Shown here piece by piece: positions 44,915-52,376 of a stretch of DNA of 64,000 nt; position 1 is the first letter of the stretch; each line of letters starts with the position of its first letter. The notes under the pieces are model-generated. The model made no database searches. It was not told the DNA's origin and was given only the letters and a program-made list of their open reading frames with translations. The stretch comes from Candidatus Bipolaricaulis anaerobius (GTDB lineage: Bacteria; Bipolaricaulota; Bipolaricaulia; Bipolaricaulales; Bipolaricaulaceae). A program made the position numbers and the translations under genes. The stretch spans positions 620,001 to 684,000 of the forward strand of contig NZ_LS483254.1 of the NCBI RefSeq assembly GCF_900465355.1, written 5' to 3'.

Positions 44915-44991
44915 GGGGGCGTAGCTCAGTTTGGGAGAGCACCGGCTTTGCAAGCCGGGGGTCGGCGGTTCGATCCCGCTCGCCTCCACCA
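44915..44991 (+). tRNA. tRNA-Ala (anticodon UGC)
   Basis: The acceptor GGGGGCG pairs with CGCCTCC, followed by A and an encoded CCA. The anticodon arm is CCGGC-TTTGCAA-GCCGG. It stands apart from the tRNA cluster with its own promoter. A GGCC-TTCG-GGCC mini-hairpin follows the CCA directly. Confidence 0.94.
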
Positions 44992-45076
44992 GGCCTTCGG
45001 GCCGGCGTGCCCCCTCACCCGTGTTCGTGCCCGTCGCCTGAGGAGCCCCTAGCCGCAACGCGCGTACAGACCGGGG

Positions 45077-45193
45077 GATAGGGCGATCCACTGGACCTCC
45101 ATGGGAAGTTCGCGGTCCCTCTATCGGGCGGGAGGAGCATGCGGGCGTGGGTAGGATGCCTAGCCCGCTTCCCTCCCATCCTCCGAGTTGTCC
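45077..45193 (+). ncRNA. Candidate structured non-coding RNA downstream of tRNA-Ala(UGC)
   Basis: No protein frame is convincing here. Two nested hairpins are visible. The first is 45077-45125: outer stem GATAGGG/CTCTATC, inner stem GGACC/GGTCC. The second is 45130-45177: outer GGGAGG/CCTCCC, inner GCGGGC/GCCCGC with a 16-nt loop. They are followed by the hairpin at 45194. I could not match it to 6S, SRP, tmRNA, RNase P or a known riboswitch. No + strand gene follows that it could regulate in cis. It would be released from the tRNA-Ala transcript. The exact ends are unknown. Confidence 0.4.
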
Positions 45194-45227
45194 GAGGGGC
45201 CCCGTTCGCGGGGCCTCTTCGCTCTTT
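45194..45227 (+). terminator. Terminator-like hairpin ending the tRNA-Ala transcript
   Basis: The stem GGCCCCG/CGGGGCC is closed by a TTCG tetraloop, extended by weaker flanking pairs. A TCTTTT run follows about 8 nt after the stem. On the minus strand it also lies right after the protease stop at 45228, so it may serve both directions. Confidence 0.55.
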
Positions 45228-46067
45228 TCACCCTTCTTCGCGGGGCGCCACCGGGCCCCGATGGCGGGGGAAGGGGAGGTACTCCACCGTGCGGGCTTGG
45301 TGCACCGGCTGCGGATAGAGCTGCATCAGCTTCAGTACCTCGTTTGGCATCTCCGCCGATACGGGCAGCCCCAGCCTCTTCGCCTCCTCGTAGGTGATGG
45401 GGTAGTCGTGGGTCCAGCGACCCTCGGTCAACACCTTCGCCAGCTCCTCGCACGTGTCGTCCGGGTACCGCCCGGCCAGGATCTCCTTCACCGCGGCTTG
45501 CACTTGGCGGATCGCCTTCTCCGCCGTGTCGGCCAGGATCAACGTGCGATCGTCGATCCTCTCCACCGGCTTCTCCTTGACGATCTTCAGCACCGAGGCT
45601 GCCGGGTACTCGCCGAGCTGGGGGTCCACCGGCCCCAGCACCGCGTGCTCGCACATCACGATCTCGTCCGCGGCCAGGGCGATCAGGGTCCCGCCGGACA
45701 TGGCGTAGTGGGGCACGAACACGGTCACCTTGGCGGGATGGCGCCTGAGGGCCCGGGCGATCTGCAACGCCGCCAGGACGAGCCCCCCCGGGGTATGGAG
45801 CACGATGTCCACGGGCACGTCGGGGCCCGTCATGTGGATGGCCCGGATGACCTCCTCGGAGTCGTTGATGTTGATGTAGCGGAACACGGGGAAGCCCAAG
45901 AAGCTCATGGTCTCCTGACGGTGGATGAGGGCGATCACCCGTGAGCCCCGCATGTGCTCGACCTTGGCGAGCAGCCGCTGGCGGGAACTCTCCAGCATCT
46001 GCCGCCTGAGGACGGGCTGGAGGGCGGAGAGCATGAGGAAGATCCAGAAAAAATCAAGGATGGTCAT
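45228..46067 (-). CDS. Membrane-anchored ClpP-class serine protease (serine dehydrogenase proteinase-like)
   Basis: The 279-aa protein belongs to the SDH/SppA-like group within the ClpP crotonase fold. An N-terminal membrane segment (about 2-20) is followed by the conserved RYININDSEEVIRAI and VLHTPGG loop. The nucleophile is probably Ser124 in HYAMSGGT, with ADEIVMCEHAVLGPVDPQ after it. Such proteases probably cleave membrane-protein fragments or signal peptides from the cytoplasmic side. It is preceded by AGGGGG and stands alone on the minus strand. A second, NfeD-fused member of the clan occurs at 52377-53642. Confidence 0.82.
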   Translation of the reverse strand: MTILDFFWIFLMLSALQPVLRRQMLESSRQRLLAKVEHMRGSRVIALIHRQETMSFLGFPVFRYININDSEEVIRAIHMTGPDVPVDIVLHTPGGLVLAALQIARALRRHPAKVTVFVPHYAMSGGTLIALAADEIVMCEHAVLGPVDPQLGEYPAASVLKIVKEKPVERIDDRTLILADTAEKAIRQVQAAVKEILAGRYPDDTCEELAKVLTEGRWTHDYPITYEEAKRLGLPVSAEMPNEVLKLMQLYPQPVHQARTVEYLPFPRHRGPVAPREEG

Positions 46068-46271
46068 GCTGTACCCCCTTCACCCGCTCCGGACCGGGAC
46101 AGGCAGAGGGCAAGCGCCCGCTTCCCCCAACCGTACCCCACCTGCCGCTCTTTGTGCCCCGACATGGGAACCCGGAACATGATATCCCCGTCCCCGATCC
46201 GGATCCAAGCCCGCGTGCGGTGTGGGAACCCTCCCCGGGCGGGCGGTGTAGATCGGGTAGAGGTGATGGAG

Positions 46272-47021
46272 ATGAAGCCATGGATCACCCTCGTCCTCGT
46301 CCTGGCGTGCTCGGCCGTTGGAGTGGCCCAATCCGGGCCATCGCCTCTCGGGTTGGTTCCCACACCCGTTCCTGGCCTGTCCGCCACCGTGTGGGTGGAG
46401 CGTTCGCAGTACACGGTGGGGGAGACGGCCCGGATCCACTTCTACATCTCCCAGGCGGCGTACGTGTACCTGTTCGACATCGAGCCCACCGGGAACGTGC
46501 GCCTGATCTTCCCGAACCCGTATTCCCCGAACGCGTACCGCCCGGCGGGGGCCCATGTCCTCCCGGACCAACCCACTTACCAGTTCCGGGTCACGCTTCC
46601 GACAGGGCAGGAGACGGTGCAGCTCGTGGCATGCACCCAACCTCTCGCGATGCCGATGGGTACCTACGCTGATCCCTACCCCCTCCTCGGCCCCGACCCG
46701 GAGTCGGGCCGGGTGGCGGTGCTCGGCCTCGTGCCCGAGCCGAGCTGCGGGTGTTGTGTGACAGCTTGGACCACATTCCAGATCGTGCAGGCCACGTCAC
46801 CGGGGTTCTGGCCGTGCCCCCCCTGTTGGGGGGTCGCACCGTGTCCCCCGTGTCAGGGCATGGGGTACATCGCACCGGGCGTGGGCTGGTTCTGGCGCCC
46901 ATCCGGGGGGTGGCAATTCTTCGTCGGTGAATGCCCGAGCGGTCCAGGGTACTGTTGGTACCTTGGATCCGACGGGCAGTGGAACTTCAAGATTCAACTC
47001 TGTTTTGGGAACTGCCCGTAG
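46272..47021 (+). CDS. Exported DUF4384-like protein with cysteine/tryptophan-rich tail
   Basis: The 249-aa protein has a signal peptide (about 1-20) and then a domain with the pattern VGETARIHFYISQAAYVYLFD, NVRLIFPNPYSPNAYRPAG and VQLVACTQPL. This resembles DUF4384, an immunoglobulin-like domain of surface proteins and kinase-linked sensors. The C-terminal about 90 residues are exceptional: at least ten cysteines, several as CGCC, CPPC and CPPC, and many Trp, Gly and Pro. Disulfides or metal binding are plausible. ATG 46272 is preferred from the GAGGTGATGGAG site; ATG 46266 is possible. It converges with mrfA, with a strong hairpin between. Confidence 0.65.
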   Translation: MKPWITLVLVLACSAVGVAQSGPSPLGLVPTPVPGLSATVWVERSQYTVGETARIHFYISQAAYVYLFDIEPTGNVRLIFPNPYSPNAYRPAGAHVLPDQPTYQFRVTLPTGQETVQLVACTQPLAMPMGTYADPYPLLGPDPESGRVAVLGLVPEPSCGCCVTAWTTFQIVQATSPGFWPCPPCWGVAPCPPCQGMGYIAPGVGWFWRPSGGWQFFVGECPSGPGYCWYLGSDGQWNFKIQLCFGNCP

Positions 47022-47039
47022 CGAGGGCCAGCCTCCCTT

Positions 47040-47068
47040 GGGGGAGGGGCCTCCCTAGCCCCTCCCCC
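47040..47068. terminator. Hairpin between convergent genes
   Basis: A perfect 11-bp stem GGGGGAGGGGC/GCCCCTCCCCC with a 7-nt loop lies between the convergent DUF4384-like and mrfA genes. There is no T-tract on either strand; it is probably a bidirectional transcription barrier. Confidence 0.5.
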
Positions 47069-47075
47069 CCCTCCT

Positions 47076-49346
47076 TCAACCGTCGTGCGCAGCGATCCAT
47101 GCCCTGAGGAGGGTCCAGGCCGCGCCCTTGTCCATCGGCTGATTCCCGCTCCCACAGCGAGGGGAGAGCACGCAGCGCGGGCATCCCTCCTGACACGGAC
47201 AGGAGGCGAGGAGGTCCGCGGTGCGGCCGACCCAGTCCCGCACCCGCGCGTGGAGGAGAGGGGCGATCCCGATCCCGCCCGGGAACGCATCGTACACGAG
47301 CACGGTCGGGAGGCCCGTATCCGGGTGGTGAACGGAGGAGGCCCCGCCCACATCGCCCGGCTCGCAGAGGGCGATGAGGGGGACGAGGGCCACGAGGGCG
47401 TGTTCGGCCCCATGGAGCCCGCCCGGGGAAGGCGTCGCAAGGGGCAAGGCCCCGTGCTGGCTCCCGCTGCGCGACGTTTGGCTGTCCCTGCCCCACGTGA
47501 GCCACACCCCCTCCGAGGTGAACTCGACCGGTGGGAGGTCGAGGGGCCGCACGTCCACGACCCGCCCCCGATCAAGGACCTTGTAGGCGGGGATCGTCTC
47601 GCGGATGGACACCGTCCCGAGCCCCAGATCGCTCGTCGGCCCGGAAGGGGGTCCTTGAATCCGCGCCTCCTCCAGGGTGAGGGCCTTCGTGGTAAGCCCG
47701 TCCGTGGACGGCTCGGCCACCGCGATCCCCGTTTCAAGGTCGAGGGAACACACGCGGAACGCCTCCCCCTGGTGGAGGAACACCGCGCCGGGGAACGCCT
47801 CGCGTCGCGCGCGGTGCTCATCCCACGTCTCGAGGACTTCCCCCTCCACGAGGATCGGCACCTGTCGTGCGGTGAGGGCGTTCAGGGACACCGCTTCCGC
47901 CGGGCGGACCCGGCCGGCGTACGACCACCCGTTGGGCGTGGTGGCGAGGAGGCCGGCCTTCTCGAGAGAAGTCGCATCCCCCTCCTCCGCCCCGAGGAGG
48001 GGGAGCTCGTCCCGGCGCAGGGGGAACTCCGCCGCCGCACAGAGGAGATGCCGCACGGCGAGCTCCTTGTGGCGCGGGTTGAGCACAGGGATCTCCACTT
48101 TCCCCGCGGCGAGCTCCCCGGGGCGACGGAGGAAGTAGCGGTCGAGGGGGTTCTCCTGGGGCAGGTAGACCACGAGGGCGTCGCGCCCCGACCGGCCGGC
48201 CCGACCCGCCTGCTGGCGGACCGAGGCCACCGACCCGGGGTAGCCGACGAGGACCACCGCATCCAGCCCGCCCACGTCCACCCCCAGCTCGAGAGCGCAC
48301 GTCGCGGCCACGAGGCGCAGCGTCCCCTCCCGCAGCCCCCGCTCCAGCTCCCTCCGCTCCTCGGGACGGTACCCGGCGCGGTACGACGCGACCGCGCTAC
48401 CCGATCCCGAGTCGGACGTGGCGCGTTCAGCCAGCAGCCGTTCCTTCACCGCCTGGGCGAGGGCCTCCGCCATCCGCCGCGACGGGAGAAACGCGAGGGT
48501 CTGTGATCCTTGGTGGATGAGGAACCGGCAGAGGTCCACGGCCTGCGGGAAGAGCGATCGCTCGGGATCGAGGTCCGGATCCCACGCCCACCACGTGCGT
48601 GCCCCCTGGGGCGAGCCGTCTCGGTCCACCACCGCCACCGGCCGGCCGAGGAGGCGTTCCCCGAGAAGGGAGGGGTCGCCCGTGGTCGCCGAGGCCACCG
48701 CGTAGGTCGGATCCGCCCCGTAGCGGGCGAGAACCCGCCCCAGGCGCCGCATGAGGAGGGCCACCCCTGACCCGAACACGCCCCGGTACCAGTGGCCCTC
48801 GTCCACGACCACGTACCGCACCCCCCCGAAGAACGGGGCCCAGCGGTGGTGCCACTCCAGGTACTGGTGGAGGGCGTACGGGTTCGTGAGGAGGATCTGC
48901 CCCTCCGCCCGCAGCCGGGGTCGGCGGTGGGACGGGGTATCCCCGTCGTAGACGTCCACGCGCCCCTCCACCCCCAGCGCTCGGGCGAGCTCGGTCCACT
49001 TCCCGAGCTGGTCCTGGGCGAGGGCCTTCATCGGGTAGAGGAGGAGTGCGGTGGCGGTCGGATCTTCAGCCAAGGCCGCCACGATCGGGAGGGCCATCGC
49101 GAGCGTCTTCCCCGACGAGGGGCCGGTGGCGACGACCACGTCCTGACGGGACATGAGCCGCTCCATCGCCTCCGCCTGATGGGCATAGAGCTGGATCCCC
49201 TCCCTCGTCAGCCAGGCGCGGGCCTTCGTCGGGAGCCCCTCCGGGGGCGCGGCGTACACGCCGGGCCGGGGCGGAACGACGAAGGAAGAGACGACCTGCC
49301 CGTGGTACCACGGCTGGGCAGCGAGGGCGGAGAGGAGGTCAGCCAG
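47076..49346 (-). CDS. mrfA: MrfA/YprA-type superfamily 2 helicase with DUF1998 domain
   Basis: MrfA is the helicase of the Bacillus MrfAB pair that repairs mitomycin C damage. The protein has Walker A ATGPSSGKT, Walker B VDEGHW, helicase motif VI as QQAGRAGRSGR, and a C-terminal DUF1998 region whose Cys cluster reads CPCQEGC-x2-C with a further Cys. The first ATG/GTG/TTG is GTG 49259 (727 aa). However, 29 in-frame codons upstream encode PWYHGQVV-x-SFVVPPRPGVYA, matching the conserved N-terminus of the family, back to a CTG at 49346 right at the mrfB stop. I annotate the CTG start (756 aa), overlapping mrfB by 8 nt. Confidence 0.82.
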   Translation of the reverse strand: MADLLSALAAQPWYHGQVVSSFVVPPRPGVYAAPPEGLPTKARAWLTREGIQLYAHQAEAMERLMSRQDVVVATGPSSGKTLAMALPIVAALAEDPTATALLLYPMKALAQDQLGKWTELARALGVEGRVDVYDGDTPSHRRPRLRAEGQILLTNPYALHQYLEWHHRWAPFFGGVRYVVVDEGHWYRGVFGSGVALLMRRLGRVLARYGADPTYAVASATTGDPSLLGERLLGRPVAVVDRDGSPQGARTWWAWDPDLDPERSLFPQAVDLCRFLIHQGSQTLAFLPSRRMAEALAQAVKERLLAERATSDSGSGSAVASYRAGYRPEERRELERGLREGTLRLVAATCALELGVDVGGLDAVVLVGYPGSVASVRQQAGRAGRSGRDALVVYLPQENPLDRYFLRRPGELAAGKVEIPVLNPRHKELAVRHLLCAAAEFPLRRDELPLLGAEEGDATSLEKAGLLATTPNGWSYAGRVRPAEAVSLNALTARQVPILVEGEVLETWDEHRARREAFPGAVFLHQGEAFRVCSLDLETGIAVAEPSTDGLTTKALTLEEARIQGPPSGPTSDLGLGTVSIRETIPAYKVLDRGRVVDVRPLDLPPVEFTSEGVWLTWGRDSQTSRSGSQHGALPLATPSPGGLHGAEHALVALVPLIALCEPGDVGGASSVHHPDTGLPTVLVYDAFPGGIGIAPLLHARVRDWVGRTADLLASCPCQEGCPRCVLSPRCGSGNQPMDKGAAWTLLRAWIAAHDG

Positions 49347-50433
49347 GGTGGGTCACCCGATCGAGGAGGACGGAGAGGAGCCGGGTCAGGGTGAGGACAT
49401 CCTCCCGATTGTGGGCGATCACGGGGCGGAGGGTCGCTGCCGATCCCGTGCGGAGGTAGTTCTCGTAGAGGGCGGGGACGTGCTCCCCCGGCACGTCGAG
49501 CTCCCGCTCGACCCCGAGCACGGCCCGCTCCACCTCGCCCAGCGAGCAGTCGCGGAGCTCCCCTCCCCACCGCCGCCGGGCGAAGAAGAGGAGGTCAAGG
49601 TGCACCGGTTCCGGCAGCGGGCCCAGCCCATGGTAGGCACACCGGCCGCGGAGGTGGTTCCAGTCGTAGGCCTTCCCGTTGTAGGAGATGACGATCGGCT
49701 GGGGAGGGAGCTCCTCACGCAGGGCGGAGAGGATCGCCGGCTCCTCCCCCAATGTGCGGGCGAGGTACTGACGGACCTCGATCCCGCCGCCGCTCAGCCG
49801 GCCGATGCCGATGAGGAACGCCGGGAGCGAGGAGAGCCCCAGGGTCTCGATATCGAGGAACACAAGGTCCTCCCGGTCGGCGAACGCGAGGAGGTGCAGG
49901 AGGAGGTCATGCGACGGTGAGAACCGCCGCGAGATCCCGTCGTGGAGGAGGGCGAGGTCGCCACGGGCGAGCGCGGACAGCCAGCCGCGGGCCTGCGAGC
50001 CGTACCGAGGATGGGCAGCGAGGTCGGCGAATGTGCGGGCGCCCGCTGCCCGCAGCCCTCCCTCTCGCACCGGCCCGATCCCGAACAGGAGCGAGAACGC
50101 CTGGGCCACCGCCTCTGTGGAGAGCGACCGGTCGGGGAACGCGAGACGCGCCGGGTGGGCCGAGACGAGGGCAAGGCAAGGGCCGTACGCCGTCGCCACC
50201 TCCTCGCCCGCTCCGAGGGAGGCCGGCGCGGCCGGGGGGATGGCCGGGGCCACCCCCGCTCCCCCGAACGCGCGGGCCAGGCTGGCGAGGTACCGCTTCT
50301 CGTCCACGCCGGGATTATAGGCCCTGTGGCGGAGTTCAGCTTCGTTGCAGTCAGGCGGGAGGGACGTAACCGCCGCGGCGAGCTTTCGGGCGTGGTCCTC
50401 CACAGTGCGCAGGGCGTCCTTGAGGCTCGACAT
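49339..50433 (-). CDS. mrfB: MrfB/YprB-type RNase H-like 3'-5' exonuclease
   Basis: MrfB is the nuclease partner of MrfA in mitomycin C excision repair. The 364-aa protein has the DEDD-type first motif FLDIETLGLSS near residues 193-202, a second acidic site in SYNGKAYDWNHLRGR, and the last motif in AHNREDVLTLTRLL. The N-terminal 180 residues are helical and contain a hairpin-like segment. The start MSSLKDAL is chosen from conservation. It is the first gene of a two-gene operon, reading into mrfA, and is divergent from the crosslink glycosylase gene at 50526. Confidence 0.82.
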   Translation of the reverse strand: MSSLKDALRTVEDHARKLAAAVTSLPPDCNEAELRHRAYNPGVDEKRYLASLARAFGGAGVAPAIPPAAPASLGAGEEVATAYGPCLALVSAHPARLAFPDRSLSTEAVAQAFSLLFGIGPVREGGLRAAGARTFADLAAHPRYGSQARGWLSALARGDLALLHDGISRRFSPSHDLLLHLLAFADREDLVFLDIETLGLSSLPAFLIGIGRLSGGGIEVRQYLARTLGEEPAILSALREELPPQPIVISYNGKAYDWNHLRGRCAYHGLGPLPEPVHLDLLFFARRRWGGELRDCSLGEVERAVLGVERELDVPGEHVPALYENYLRTGSAATLRPVIAHNREDVLTLTRLLSVLLDRVTHPG

Positions 50434-50489
50434 CGCGGGGAGTATAGGGGGGAGAGCGTCGCTGCGGCCAATAGCACCCCCAGAACATC

Positions 50490-50518
50490 TTGGCGGCATC
50501 CTCTGCTCACGCTAGAGT
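50490..50518 (+). promoter_or_regulatory. Promoter of the YcaQ/AlkZ-type glycosylase gene
   Basis: TTGGCG (50490-50495), a 17-bp spacer, and TAGAGT (50513-50518), then 7 nt to the ATG at 50526. It predicts a leaderless mRNA. Confidence 0.55.
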
Positions 50519-50525
50519 TGCGGAC

Positions 50526-51713
50526 ATGGCTCTGAACTGGTCGCGGGAAGAGGCGCGCCTCTATCAGCTCGCCGCCGTCGGACTGCACGGAAAGCGCTAC
50601 CCCGAGGGCGAGGACGGGATCCGCGAGGCGTTCCGGGACCTCCGGGCGGTGCAGCTCGATCCGCTCCCGATCCTGGGCCGCAACCACGACCTCGTCCTCC
50701 AGTCCCGCGTCGGGGGGACGCATCCGGGGATGTTCCTCGACCTCCTGCACCACAAGCGGCTGGGGTTTGAGTACTGGGACAAGATGCTATGCGCGATCCC
50801 CATCGCCGAGTTCCCATACTTTCGGGCGCTCATGGAAGCGGGCGGGGAGCAGTGGGAAAAGCGGCGCGAGGCGCAGCTCGATCACGATCATCCGGGGGCG
50901 AAGGGCGCTGTCCTGGAGGCGGTGCAAAAGAGAGGTCCCCTCTCCACAGTGGAACTGAAGGAGCTCTCGGTCGCGCAGGGAGCCTATCGGGGCTGGAAGA
51001 CGACCCAGGCCGCCGGGGCCGCGCTCGAGGTCCTGTGGAACCGGGGTCTGCTCTCGGTTTCCCACCGCACAAACTACCGGCGCTACTTCGATCTCACGGA
51101 ACGGGTCGTTCCACCGACGATCCTTGCCTACCCCACCCCGCGCGGGGAAGAGTTCCTGCGCTACCTCCTCCGGAAACGGGTGGACATGGTGGGGTTGCTC
51201 CCCACGGGTGGGGCCGCCGAGACGTGGATGTCGCTCCAGCAGGCCCGCACGGATGGGCTACCCCAGCGGATGGTGGACGAGGGGGAACTGGCGCGGGTCG
51301 AGGTGGCGGGGGTGCGTACTCCGTTCTACGCCCGCCCCGACGCGGAGCTGGTCCTGCGCGCAGCGGAGGAGATCCCGCTCGACGGGCAGGTGCGGATGAT
51401 TGCCCCCCTCGACCCCCTCCTGTGGTGCCGGGATGCCCTGGCCAAGGTGTGGGGGTTCTCCTACGCATGGGAGGTGTACAAGAAGCCCGACCAGCGCACC
51501 TACGGCTACTACGTGCTCCCCATGCTCCAAGGGGACCGGTTCGTGGGACGGTTCGATGGCAGATACGACACCACCGCGCAGACCCTCCACGTCCTCGGGT
51601 ACTGGATGGAGCCGGATGGGCTTCCCCTGCGGCACGCTGCGATCCGGGACGGGCTCGAGCAGTTCCTGGAGTACCTTGGCGGGGTGCGGATCGCCTGGCC
51701 CCGGCGCCGGTAG
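50526..51713 (+). CDS. ycaQ: YcaQ/AlkZ-family winged-helix DNA glycosylase
   Basis: Members of this HTH_42/DUF1006 family unhook DNA interstrand crosslinks and remove bulky alkyl adducts. E. coli YcaQ acts on nitrogen-mustard crosslinks and Streptomyces AlkZ on azinomycin B. The 395-aa protein has the catalytic Q-hydrophobic-D motif as Gln43-Leu44-Asp45 in RAVQLDPLP, which is the YcaQ subtype and not the QxQ form of AlkZ. Tandem winged-helix domains and the conserved DPLLWCRDALAKVWGFSY region follow. It is divergent from mrfB-mrfA, giving a small crosslink-repair locus. A perfect hairpin follows the stop. Confidence 0.85.
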   Translation: MALNWSREEARLYQLAAVGLHGKRYPEGEDGIREAFRDLRAVQLDPLPILGRNHDLVLQSRVGGTHPGMFLDLLHHKRLGFEYWDKMLCAIPIAEFPYFRALMEAGGEQWEKRREAQLDHDHPGAKGAVLEAVQKRGPLSTVELKELSVAQGAYRGWKTTQAAGAALEVLWNRGLLSVSHRTNYRRYFDLTERVVPPTILAYPTPRGEEFLRYLLRKRVDMVGLLPTGGAAETWMSLQQARTDGLPQRMVDEGELARVEVAGVRTPFYARPDAELVLRAAEEIPLDGQVRMIAPLDPLLWCRDALAKVWGFSYAWEVYKKPDQRTYGYYVLPMLQGDRFVGRFDGRYDTTAQTLHVLGYWMEPDGLPLRHAAIRDGLEQFLEYLGGVRIAWPRRR

Positions 51714-51734
51714 CGTCGGGCTTCATGCCCGACG
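51714..51734 (+). terminator. Terminator-like hairpin after ycaQ
   Basis: A perfect 8-bp stem CGTCGGGC/GCCCGACG with a TTCAT loop starts at the base after the stop codon and is followed by GCCGTTT. The T-run is short. Confidence 0.55.
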
Positions 51735-51860
51735 GCCGTTTGGGCTGGTCTATCGGGTGGCGGTGCGGCGGTGGTTCGCGGGAGAGGTTGAACGGGCTTG
51801 CCGGATCGCGACGCTGTCTGCGGGGTAGAATGATACGAGCACTCTTGGGAGGTGGATCGA

Positions 51861-52247
51861 ATGAGGTTATTGCGGAGGATCGTGACCAGCGGCGGAGTAG
51901 CAGCGTTCTTTTTCTTTTCCTGGGTCATCATGATGCTCTGGAACAGCATCATCGTCGGGCACCTCGAGCTGACGAAGCCCCTCTCCTACCTTCAGATCTG
52001 TGGGCTGTGGTTCATGATCACCCTCTTCCTCGCCTGGACGGGGATCGGCATGGGGGGGGTCCGGTCGTGGTGGTGGGGTGAGCGCCGTAGCGAGGACTTC
52101 GGCCGCGAGATCGAGCACAGGATCAAGCGCGGCTTCGCTCACTGGGTGGGTACAGAGGAGGACATAGACTGGGACGAGCTCGGTGAGAGGATCGAGAAGA
52201 AGATCAAGTCCCGCCTCAAGGAGTGGCTTGCCGAGGATACCCACTGA
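51861..52247 (+). CDS. Small membrane protein of unknown function
   Basis: The 128-aa protein has two hydrophobic segments (about 10-30 and 46-64) joined by a short loop. They are followed by a Trp-rich junction and a charged amphipathic C-terminal helix (about 80-128) with alternating Lys/Arg and Glu/Asp, which should lie in the cytoplasm. I do not recognise the family. A TAGAAT hexamer at 51826-51831 and a GGGAGG ribosome-binding site precede the ATG. It converges with the NfeD-type protease gene. Confidence 0.6.
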   Translation: MRLLRRIVTSGGVAAFFFFSWVIMMLWNSIIVGHLELTKPLSYLQICGLWFMITLFLAWTGIGMGGVRSWWWGERRSEDFGREIEHRIKRGFAHWVGTEEDIDWDELGERIEKKIKSRLKEWLAEDTH

Positions 52248-52376
52248 CGCCGTACCCTCACCGCTGGGGGGAGGAAGAATCGGACCGTGGGCCTCGGACT
52301 CCCTCGTTCCCCGGGTTCCCTCTCCCTCTATAGAGAACAGGGTGAGCTCCGGTCGGCCGCCGGGTTTATTGCGAAG

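Noticed and set aside
45194-45227. Rho-independent terminator of the minus-strand protease only
   Set aside because: The T-run lies on the + strand side, so the main direction is the tRNA-Ala transcript; minus-strand use is secondary.
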